Source: Eudorina sp. 2006-703-Eu-15
Taxonomy: Eukaryota > Chlorophyta > Chlorophyceae > Chlamydomonadales > Volvocaceae
Direction: 5' to 3'
Length of the DNA: 64,000 nucleotides
Assembly (NCBI GenBank): GCA_003117195.1
Contig: BDSI01000032.1
Span: forward strand, 922,145-986,144
Shown: positions 24,474 to 35,400 of the stretch, piece after piece
Layout: each line of letters begins with the position of its first letter
Position numbering within the stretch: the first letter of the stretch is position 1
Translations under genes and position numbers: made by a program
Notes under the pieces: model-generated
Database searches by the model: none
What the model was told of the DNA's origin: nothing
What the model saw: only the letters and a program-made list of their open reading frames with translations

Positions 24474-27400
24474 GGGTGTTGATCCCTGCCTGGCAATCAG
24501 CCACGCGATGCAAGTCGGATGTCTTTGGCAGCACCCGTGACGTCAAGAGATCCAAAATGACTTAAAATTATATGTCCCAATTTGTGAGATTGTAACTTTG
24601 ACTGCGACGAGGGCGCATGTCGTGATCTCGGGTTGTCAGGACGGTACCGGAAAAGGTACACACCCTGATCCAACAACCACATCAACTTGTTGCAACGCGG
24701 CTTCATTTGTATTGGTTAGATCTTTACTCGAAAATCAAAATTGGGAAATCGGGGCATTGACCGAGCTCAATTTTCACGCAGCAGGAAGCATTAAGTTGCG
24801 ACAGCAAGCATTTATCATGCGTATGATTGACACCAGCAACGGCATATCGTAAGTTAGAACGGGGAAAATGCTCAGTAGCTTCACAACCGTCAACGGGCTG
24901 AAATGGCGCGAAAACTCTTGCCACCTTCCTACATATTACTGCACCGACAGATCAATTGCAGACCATGGGAGCGCACGAGGAAATGGAATTGCATGCCGTC
25001 ATGTACGAATAGCTTCTCGCGTGAGCTTTTGGTTTGGCGGTCTCGGCTCAGAGGATACAGGGAGGATACCAGAAACGCTATGTCCTTATACCCGGTTTTT
25101 CCGTTAAAGACGGAAAAGAGGGTTATAGCCCAGGGGACAGTTGGGCCTTATGTCGGACCCGTATGTGGGCCCCTGTACACTGTACAAGCGGTACGCGGTT
25201 GCGAGGGACATCAAGGATTGCGGGCCCGTTCGCCAAGGTCGCTGTGCGCAAGGATACGGCATCTCGAGTTGCATTGAAGTGACAGGTTGCGGCGATCGTT
25301 CGCGTATGTTTGCGTCAGAGCACATGGATGACTGAGCTGAGGAAATGGAGGGGCAGCGACGGATTTGGGCGTCATCACGATAACGAGAATGAATTGCGTT
25401 TGACTGAAAGAGTTGGGTGCGCTTCTGGCATTTGTTTGGGTTCCAGCGTATTGGTTCCAGTGAGGTACGCGTAACCGAGGGACATGGAGGAAATCAAGGC
25501 CCTTCGCCAGGTTCGGTTAGCGCAACGATAGAGCGTAAACAGGTTCATTGAATTGACAGGTTTGCGAGCGCGTTGACATTTGTTTGGGCCGAAGTTGATG
25601 ACTGTTCGCAATTGGGGAACCAGAAGCGCGCCATTATAAAGCTAGGAAGTCATACCAAATAAATGTTACGGCGTTTTGACATACGGTAACTGCTAAGAAT
25701 TCCACAAGAAGAAAGTTGAGGTAGGATGGCACCTGGTGGCAAACCTGTAGTTCAGAAGACAACAATAAACAGGCAGAAGCTGGGCAATACAGTCCTGAGG
25801 TTATGCACGGGTGGGACCAGGTGCAGTGTTAGGGCTCGTGGGGCCCTTGGATGGCGGATGGACGGGTCGGGTGCGTCGGCCACGGGCTGGGTCCACATGG
25901 TTTGCAGATGGGGTCACGCGAGGGGGAAGTATGGGATGCTTGAGCTTGGCAACACGGTGAGACACTGATTTATAATGTTCCAGCCAAGGCGAGGTGGGCC
26001 CCAAGCAGGGGTAGGGTCAGGTAGGTTGGACATGGTGGGGATCAACAGCAGGCAGAAGCTGGGCATGCCAGCAGGCACGGGTAGCACTTAGGGAGGGCGG
26101 CATGGGTTGGGTGTACCCCGAGAAGGCTGGGATTCAGATGGATTTAGGTCAGGATGGGCTTGGCCCGATGGATGGATAGGGATGGATATCGAACCAGGTG
26201 CCTATGGGCCTTGGGATGGCCCCTGCATTGCCTCTGCAAACTCCCATATGCGCCCCGCGGCGGTGGCCCGGTGTGGCTGCAGCGGGAAGTTTCCCGCGGC
26301 GGGTGGTGGGGAAGCCACCACGCGGCAGCATCACTTCTGGGCCTGCCGCGTGGCCCTGGCCGTGATGGGAATTACAGCTGTGGGCTCGGGTGAGCGAGCC
26401 GGGCGCAGCTCTGGGGGCTCGGGTTAGACGCCGCCCCGCGGAGGGCAGCTTCCCGTGTGGGGCCGATCTTGGCGCCGGGCCCTCCCAGTTGGGGGTCCCC
26501 ATGCGTGGCTAGCGTGGCTGGGGCTCCGTGAGCTCCTTCCATCCAGTGTTGTGGGTGGCCGGGGGGACCCTGCAGCGTGCAGGGCCGCCCCCCGAGGAGT
26601 GAGGGTCGGTGGGTTTTTTTGCGCCCCGCAGGCGAGCCTGCTCCTGGCCCCGGCTGGGGGCGGTCGGGTGCTTGGTGGGTGAGGGGCTTCCTGCCAGCGA
26701 CTGCCGCACATCGTCATGAGCCAGGCGTGGGCGTCCAGGACCTCAAGCTTCAGCGGCACAGGACGCGTCCGGGGTGCGGGTACTGGACCTTGGGGTGCCT
26801 GTGTGGGCGACTTCCCCCATGTTCTGCTTGATCCGTTCCCGTTGCGACTGTGGTGCGTCGCTCTTGCCCCATAGGTAGTGCTGTCCCGCTGGCAGTCTCT
26901 GCTTGTTTGGGTGGTTCTGCTGGCGGGTTCCCGTCCACGTTCGCTTTTCACAGCGATGTAGTGCGAGGATGCCTCGCTGCTTTGTCGGTGGGGTGTCGCA
27001 GCTCGCGGGGGTTTCCCTGTGAGGCACTGATGACGGATCCCTTTCACGGGGTCCGCGCATTTTTGGCTGCGGAGACCTTCCTCTTACGGAATGAACCTGA
27101 CCGTTATTGGAGTTGCAAAACTCGGACGTCCAATGAAAACTGATTGATCAGTGCGAATGAGGAATGAATAAGGTAAGAAAGAGGCCTAGATGTCAAGGAC
27201 GAGATGAGTGACTGTGAATGCCGACCCCAAAAGGGATCAGACGACGTCAGTGTTGTCCTTGGTATTGTCGATCGGGGTGATGTGAGGCGGGGTTCGAGGT
27301 CCCGGGGCGGACTGTGCTGGTGCCTTCACATTGAGATTGCGATGCTGTCGGGGGTTTATCAGGTGCAGATGGTGTTTCGGGCATGGGTGACGCTTGCCCC

Positions 27401-29472
27401 TAGAATTGGTGAGGTGCAGATGGGATTAGGCCCGGGTGGGGATGCGGTCGCTGGGGGCATGCCAGCAGGTACAGATCGCACTTCGGCAGGGGTCAGGTTG
27501 GGTGCCAATGGGGGATATTCCTGCACTTTGAAGGTTACAGACGGGGTCGGGCCCGGGTACTGTAAGCCTTTGCGACGTACATTGCCCCAAAGCATGGATG
27601 GGATGCAGTTGGGGGTTTTCCAGGTATAGGTGGATCACCGGGAGGGGTCCAGGATGCGTGGGTTTGGACATGTCTGGGGTGTACATGCCCCGAGAAGGTC
27701 CGAAATGCAGATGGTATCAGGCAAAGTCGGGCTTGACCCGAGAGGTCCAACGAAACAGGTGCAGATGCGGCCTGGAGGAACCCCTGCATTGCCTCCACGT
27801 ACGAATGTTGGCATATGCCGCTAAGACGTTGGGGGCGGGGCGGAGGTGGCACCGGCGGCGGCGGTCGTGGTGGGCAGTGCGCCGGTCAAAGTAGGAGGAC
27901 TGCGGCAATGCGCGGATGAGAGTGTGGTTCTTGGCATTGCCGGTGTCATGCGTCAGGGCCACGGACCGACTGGACCTTCGTCCAGTCGACATGCTACCAT
28001 GTGGACGTCGTCTACATCGATAGACCCTGCTTCGCCGAAATGTATGCAGCATTCATGAGGATTCATGCTCTCTTTCAATCAAGTGATGCGATCGGCCCCC
28101 TACGCCCTTCTTCACATCCTTTCATCAAACCTACACAAAACAAAAAGCGGGATTGCCGTAGGCCCTTCTCGTACATTACGACTGGTCAGGGACATATCGT
28201 CTCAGCCATACAAGGGTCTTGCTCGAACGACGGTTGCTTGGCGGGCGTCCAAACCGTACTCAACCGACTTAACCGTAGAAGTGACCGTAGAAGGTGCTTC
28301 CTTGGTGCCTCCTTTAGATGAGGGGCTGCCGGCGGACTCATATTATAAATCTTACTTTTTAGGTCAACAAACATCATCTGTGTGCTGAGCTGCAACGTCC
28401 AATTAATAAAAAATTATCGTTGGCACTGAACCGGTGAACAAGCGATACAAGCCTAATTACAATTGCTATATTATTAGTATTCTCCATTGTTATATATGTT
28501 TAACGAAAAATGCGTTCGGCCAAAGCATCGGTTTTGCGGACCAGTAAGAGTCGTCGTCCTTCAGATAATCTTCATCTGCTTTGGGATTTGCGAAGCAGCA
28601 TCTGTTTCAGGAAAACCAAACATTATTGTTATCATGACGGTAAGTGCTGATGGGACAAATTGACCTCTTTGAGTACCCCAAACGGACCCAACAAGCCAGA
28701 TCAATGAAGCAACATCGCGCAATAAATATTAAAATTTTGGGTCATTACATATTTTTACGCACGGTTTCATACGCGCCTGATCCTGAAGGGTTTACGGTCG
28801 GCCTCGTGCCAGGCCTCCCAGTCAGTCCCACGCCATGCGAGTCCTGTCACAACGATGATTTAACGAACAGTGTTAGCCAACAGACTACAGTTTGATTACG
28901 CACTCATTCAGCTGGCCAGGCATTTTGGCAAATAACTTGGGTGGGCTGAAACGCGCCGCCGGCCTCGGCCTGAGTTAACGAACGCGGGTCTCCGTACAGC
29001 GTGTCGACGCATAGATGCACCCGACGTCACGCCTGCAGCCCTGCAGCATTCTCAACCAACACCTCAACATGGCCTGCATCAATCCTTCAGATCCAAAAGA
29101 GCTCGTTCCCGCCCCTCCTCCGGCAACCGGCAACGTTGGTATCCACCTCGGTATCCACCTATTCACTGTGTCCCATGCCCCCATTTCCTCATCCTTAGAC
29201 TGTTGGACTTATCGCGCGCGCTCACGAGCCACGTACCCTGCCGCCCAAACATCTGCGCCCGTCGCCGCCCTTTTCCGGACGGCCCCAGCGGCGACAGGGG
29301 TCGACCCGACCGGGACCCCCGGGCGCAGCCGGACTCCTCACTGTTACAGCGGTGTTCGCTGCCGCACCCCCCCCCTTCCCCCTTCCCCCTACCCTCAACT
29401 GGCCCCCCCTTCCCTCTTCCCTCCCTACTGGCCCCTGTTCAACCCCCCGGCCACCGCCCCTATGTTCCCCAG
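24474..29472. other. No gene recognised; decayed duplicated segments
   Basis: No frame here shows a family motif. Several segments resemble each other: 25130–25300 with 25440–25600 (AGGGACAT…, TGACAGGTT), and 25750–26260 with 27440–27800 (GGCATGCCAGCAGG, CCCCGAGAAGG, CCCCTGCATTGCCTC). Stretches at 24.5–25.7 kb and 28.3–28.9 kb are AT-richer than the rest. The missing 5' exon(s) of the sulfatase gene should lie somewhere in the right part, but I could not find a signal peptide. Confidence 0.5.
25440..27800. repeat. Diverged dispersed/tandem repeat family
   Basis: The block AGGCAGAAGCTGGGCA occurs near 25771 and 26051. A longer shared order (GGGTGTAC, CCCCGAGAAGG, GCAGATGG, CCCCTGCATTGCCTC) occurs near 26110–26240 and again near 27677–27795. 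The copies are heavily diverged and no coding signal is seen, so they are probably old mobile-element copies of unknown type. Confidence 0.5.
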
Positions 29473-32400
29473 GACGACCAGGACTACATGTTGAACTCCA
29501 CTGACCCGTACTACATGCCGCAGCTGCACCGCCTGATGAGGTTGAGAGGCAAGTCCAGGGGGGACAGCGGGACTCGGTCCGGGGCACAGGCCGGGGTGGC
29601 GGGGGGAGGGGGTTAATGCAGCTGGCAGCAGCAGAAAGAGAGATGGATGGATAGGGGACTGGGGGCGCGGGGTTCGACACACCTGGTATTGAGGGAATAG
29701 CGGGGCCCGGCTGCCGTGGCCACACACAGCCGGTGGGTGAGTGCAAGGTGTAGAGCCGCCGTCATGTCACTGGGCGCCGCCGCCGCAGCAGCAGCAGCGC
29801 CCGCACCAGGTGCAGCGCCCGCGGAGGCTATCAGGGTCGGCGCGTGCAGCAGTGCCTGCAGCAGCGGCATCAGCAGCGCCTGCGCTGGGCAGCGGCGGGT
29901 CCATAGACGGAGGCGGAGGCCTCCGCAGCCGGACTCTCGCCGGAGGGCCAGGCTCGCGGGCCACAGGGGGGCATGGGCCATGCCTGCGTCACGGAAACAT
30001 GCGACCAATGGGCTTGCGGCGGATGGGGCACAATGGAGCCGTACGACACGGGTGCGCCTCGCAGGAGAGCATCGTCGTGGTGACCAAGTGCGAGCCCTGC
30101 CTGCCTGCTCGGCCCCTTGCGGGAAAGGGGGGGGAGGCCAGGAAGGCAGCACTGGCACATAGTCACCAGAAGGGCGTGGTGCCGAGGTGTGAGGCCCCTG
30201 GGCAGCCACGTACGACCGGAGCCGTCAGTGCAGCAGTCTGAGGAGTGGGAACCTAAATTTGCGACCCTCCTCCCTTACCCCTCCTCCCCCTCCTCCGCCT
30301 CCCGCCTCCCCCTCCTCCGCCTTCCCCTCCTCCGCCTCCCCCTCCTCCGCCTCCCCCTCCTCCCCCACCCTTCCCCTTCCCCACCCCCTCGGCACCCCCC
30401 GCCCCGCCCTCCACTGGACCGCCGGCGTCCCGCTACACCGCCTCTTCTGCAACTACGCCCACATCGCCCGCAATCTCACCCACGCCGATTATGCCCGCCT
30501 CGTCGACCCCGCTCGCCCCTGCGCCTGCCACCGCTTCCCCGCCCTCTGTCCCCCCGGCATCCCCCACGTCATGTCCACCGTCCCCTACACCGCCCTACCA
30601 CCTGCTCTGGCGCCCTTCCGGGACAAAGGCGCCCGCTACCGACCCCACCAGCCCGTCCCCGCCCGGGCCGCCCTCCTCGCTGACGTCCGTGTCCACGCCC
30701 ACACCTACGCCACCCGCCTGGCCGCACGCTCCGGGCTGTCCGGCGTCGCCTACCCCGCGTGGGTCAACGCCTTCGTCGCCCGCCATCGGCCGCGCCATTG
30801 ATGCCCACGCCGGCACGCACCGCTTCGACTGGCCCGTCCTGTCTGCTGTCGACCTCACCGCCCTCCGCCGCGCCGCCCGCGGCTTCATCATCACTGTCAC
30901 CGACAAAAGCTCCGCTACCTTTCAGCTCGTGTGCGCCAAGATCTACGCCGAGAAATGTATGCGCGACCTGCACCTTCGCGACACCTTCGCCGTCCCACCC
31001 TCGCCCCCCGCCCACGCCCCCGACGCCGCCCTGCCACCTCCGCCCCCTCCCGCCGTAGCTCCCGCACCGCCTCAGTTCCCCGCCGTCGCCGCCCCGCAGC
31101 CGCCCGCCCCCCACCCCCGCCCCCTCCCGCCGTCGCTCCCGCACCGCCTCCGTTTCCCGCCGTCGCCGCCCCACCGCCGCCCGCCCCCCCACCCCACCCC
31201 CTCCCCCGTCGCTCCCGCACCACCTCCGTTGCCAGCCGTCGCCACCCCGCAGCCGCCCGCCCCCCCACCTCCGCCCCCTCCCCCCGTCGCTCCCGCACCG
31301 CCCGCCCCCGACGCCGCCCACGCTGCCCCTGCCGCCGGCCCGCCCCCTCCCCTGGCGCCCCCGACGCCCCCGCACCCCCCGCCCCCGACGCCGCCGCCGC
31401 CGGGCCCCCAGACGCCGCCGAACCCCCCCGATACTACCAGCCCACCACCTCCGCCGCGATGCACGAACACTTCCAACACCACAACGCCCGCCTCGCGCCC
31501 TGGCAGCTCTCCCTCGACGCCCACCGCTCACCCGCCTACTACGCCGGCACCCTCAAAATGCACAAGTCGCCCCCGACCATGCGCTTCCTTGCGTGCTCCC
31601 AAGCTTGCCCCGCCACCGCGCTCAGCGACCTCGTCACCGCCGTCTTGCGCGCCGCCGTCCCCTCCTTCGATGCCCTCTGGCGCGAACGCCTGCCCTGGAT
31701 GTGCTTCTCCTCCCGAGCCGTCACCCGCCTCGTCGACACCTTCAACGCACGGCAGTACGTCGCCCGGGGCGCCACCGGCGGCCCACTGCCTCTCGCCTTC
31801 GACTTCGAACGCCTCTACACCAACCTCCCCCACGCCCTGCTCCGCACCGCCCTGCGCGACCTCCTCGCCGCTTGCCTTGCCGCCACCCCCTCCATCCGCG
31901 TCACCACCACCGACCCGCCGCCCCACCGCCCTAACGACAAGCCCCGCCACACCGTCACCTTCCACGCCGCCTCCCCTGGCCCCCGCTGTCGGATCCGGGA
32001 CCGCACCGCCACCCGCGTCTTTACCCTCACCGACTTCCAGCTCGTCCTCGACTCCCTCCTCGTCTCCACCTTCATCGCCTTCGGTCCCGCTCTGGTCCGC
32101 CAGGTCAAGGGCATCCCCATGGGTATCTCCGCCGCCCCCTTCATCGCTAACCTGTTCCTCGCCTGGTATGAATACTGCTTCCTGCTGCAACGGCACCAAC
32201 CCAACGTCACCCCCGCCGAGAAAGCTAACCTCACCCGTTTCCAGTACTCCCTCCGCCATCTCGATGACCTCCTCTCCCTACACAACCCCTATATCGGCGC
32301 CTACCTCTCCCGCGCCAAGGTTATTGGCAACCTCCACGGCATCTACCCGCCCGAGCTCTCCGTCACCCCGCAACGCCATGACCACCTCCCCGCCGGCTCC

Positions 32401-35400
32401 ATCCCCTTCCTGGACATCCTCCTCGTTCACAGCCCCCACGCTGACCGCCGACGCTACCTCACCCAACTTTACGACAAACGCGTGCAACCCGCCTTAGCCA
32501 ACGTCCGCCTCTCCCGCTTTGTCGCCCGCGACTCCAACGTCAGCGAGGCCTGCAAGCGCAACATCTTCACGGGCCAGTTCCACCGCCTTCGGCGGGTCAT
32601 CTCCTGCCCCGATAATTTCTGTGCCGAAATCGCCCTCCTCATCCGCGCCCTCGTTGCCCAAGGCTACCCGCGCAAGCGCCTCATCGCCCAGTTCGTCAAC
32701 CTGCTCGCGGCCGTCCCCCAAACCTTCTACTTCGCGCGACGCTCCACCCACAAGGATATGCTGGCGATCGTCCACACCCACCTGCGCGATCCCCCCGCCG
32801 CCCCGCCCGCCCCCGGCCCCGGCCCCTGACCGCCCACTCCTTCGCCCCCACACCATCGGGGGGTCGGCGGCTATCCCCTCAACGTTCCAACGGGCGCTGC
32901 TGTGTGACGGCGTGGGTCCGTGTGACGGCGCGGGTCGGCTTCGGGCCCGTGCTGGGTTTCGTTTGCGTATGCCCTCCGGGCCGGCGTCGGGTTTCGTGTG
33001 AGAGTGCCCTCCGGCGCGCGGCCTCCGGGCCGGCCCGGCCGTGTCGCCTCCAACTTGTAACCGTTACGACGTCTTCGCCTCCCCGCCCCTCTCTCTCCCC
33101 CCGCGGCACCTCACCCCGCACCGCACGTACCCAACACAGCCCGCCCGACCGCCCTAGGCACACCACCACGCGGCACCCCACATGCAGGGGCTGCCCCGCT
33201 ACGACCGGGCACGGTGGGGAGCCATATCCCGAACGTGGCCCGCCACCCGGTCGTCCGTCCCCGCGTCCCTGCCCCATGCTTGCTCCCCCTGTCGTACATG
33301 CCGTACACGTCGTACGGCCTCCCGTCCCATATCCCACTCCCCCTCGTCCGCCCCCTCCTCTTTCGCGCCGCGCTGCCGCCCCGGCATTCTCGCATACTGC
33401 TTTCTTTTTGATGTTTCCTTTTGTCATTCCGTACTGTAGTTGCCACCCTCACTCACTCCGTTCCTCGGCTTCCCTCCCTGCATCGCCATGGCCCTGGACA
33501 TCGCTCGCGGCGCCGCTACTCCGTCTACCACCACAGGTCGGTAAAGTATCTGTCCTCTCCGGGTTGGGTCGGGTTCGCATTTTGCTTGTTATTGCACTGC
33601 GGCAGCGCGGCCGCGCCGCCACGCGCCCGCGCGCGGTCCCTTTCCGTTGCTATGCAGGTACCGCACCACGTAAGTATACTGAGTTATGCTGGGTGTGCCC
33701 CGGTTCGTTCTTGGGGTTTATTTCTTTTTTCAATTTCTTCCCTTCCCCACCCCGCCAGGACTGGAGGTGCAGCACTTCATCACATCGGTGGCCAGCTGCT
33801 GCCCCAGCCGGACCAGCTTCTTCACCGGCAGGTGGGTGGGCTGGGGTGGGGAGGTGGGCGGGCCGGGGTGGGCCAGGAGGAGTGCGCAGGTGGGGCAGGC
33901 AAGGGATGGGTTGTTTCTGCAGTGCTTATGCTGCTGGTGTGGTTGATTCCGGGCGGCAGTGTCGGGAGGGGCGGAGACGGGCAGGTGGGAAACGTCCGCC
34001 CCGGGAGGTGACCGTACGGCATCCATCAAAGTGTGGGAGCTACCTTGTGCTGGGGGGAAGGAAGACCTGCGGGGGCCAGGTCCGGGAGGGGGAGGGGGAG
34101 TGCTACTGTGTTCGCCCAGAGCTCTCGCCCGGTCAGACCCCGCCTACCAACCCCTGCGCCACCCCTGCCGGGCCCCTTCCGGGCCAGTCACCCAGTCTTT
34201 TGCGGAGCAGCCTATCGCTGCAGCTGATGGTTTGCGGCGTGTCTTCTGCCCCTCTCACACGCCCAGGTACTGCCACAACACCAACATGACGTCCAACGCC
34301 TGGCCGCGGGGTGAGAGGGGCGGGAGGGTATGGTGTGTATAGGGTGGGGGCGTGAGCCCCTAGACTCCAGGTCAGGTCACTCAGGTATGGTGAGGCAAGG
34401 CAAGATAAGGTCAGGTTCAGGTCAGGGGCTTCGCGGGGGCAGCGCAGTCAAGACAAGCCGCGCGCGAGCGGCACCGAAACAACAACCCCGTCGCGCCACG
34501 GCGGCACCGAACATGGCCGCACGCACACCGCCCTCCCGTCGCAGGCGGCCATGTCAAGTTCATGATGGACGGCATGGACGAGCAGTACCTGCCCGTGTGG
34601 CTTCAGGTACGACAGGTTACGGTATTGCCATCGGAGTCCACGGGCGGGGAAAGTTGGAACCACAACCAGTCAGTCAAGCCATGCCGTGGCTGGAACCAGG
34701 CGAAGCCAGGGTTTAGGATGCGAAGCCCCACCCAGCGTCGACAGGAGGCCTCACCCCGCGCCGCCCCGTCCACGCCCGGCCTTGCCCGCCTGCTGGTGCA
34801 ACCGTGTGAAGGATCTCGTGGGTGTCCCTGGGTGTGTTGTTGTGTTGTTGAAGCCCTCACTTGTGCGTACGCCGCTGTGTTTCCGTACCGGAGTACGGCA
34901 CGTAGGCTGCAGGGTACGACACTCACCTGGTGGGCAAGTTTCTGAACGGCGCCACCCAGGACAGCCTGGGCAAGCTGGGATGCCCCCGGGGCTGGACGTC
35001 GGCAGGTGGGCGCCAGGGAGGGGAGGGGAACGAGGGAGGGGAGGGAGGGAGGGAGGGAGGGAGGGGAGGGAGGGAGGGGAACGTTGTTGGCAGTGAAGTA
35101 CTAGGGGTGGCGGCTGGGCGGTCACACGGAGGGTGTCAGGGTATGCGGCTCTGGAAGGGCTACGCGCGGTCCCCAACGAGCCGACCCGTCCGGGTGCGTG
35201 TGTTTAGAATTGCAACCCGCCCGCCCGTCCGGGTGCGTGTGTGTGTGTGTGCTGTATTGTGCGTGTGTTTCCTCCCCCAGATATCCTGTTGCTGGGCGAC
35301 ACGGGCGGAGCCGAGGAGCTGTACTACAAGGATGTGAGTCTTGCACCGAGTTGCTACAGCTATTCTGCGCGTGAGCAGCTAGCGATCCCCCCCTTTTTGT

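Noticed and set aside
29528..29545. CTGATGAG word next to the retroelement, as in hammerhead ribozymes of Penelope-like elements
   Set aside because: It is the Leu-Met-Arg codons of the sulfatase exon, and no matching GAAA core or stems were found around it.
33487..33537. ATG at 33487 with a following donor as the sulfatase's first exon
   Set aside because: It encodes no signal peptide and would leave out the DDQD exon at 29473, which joins in phase to the next exon and is required for the metal site.
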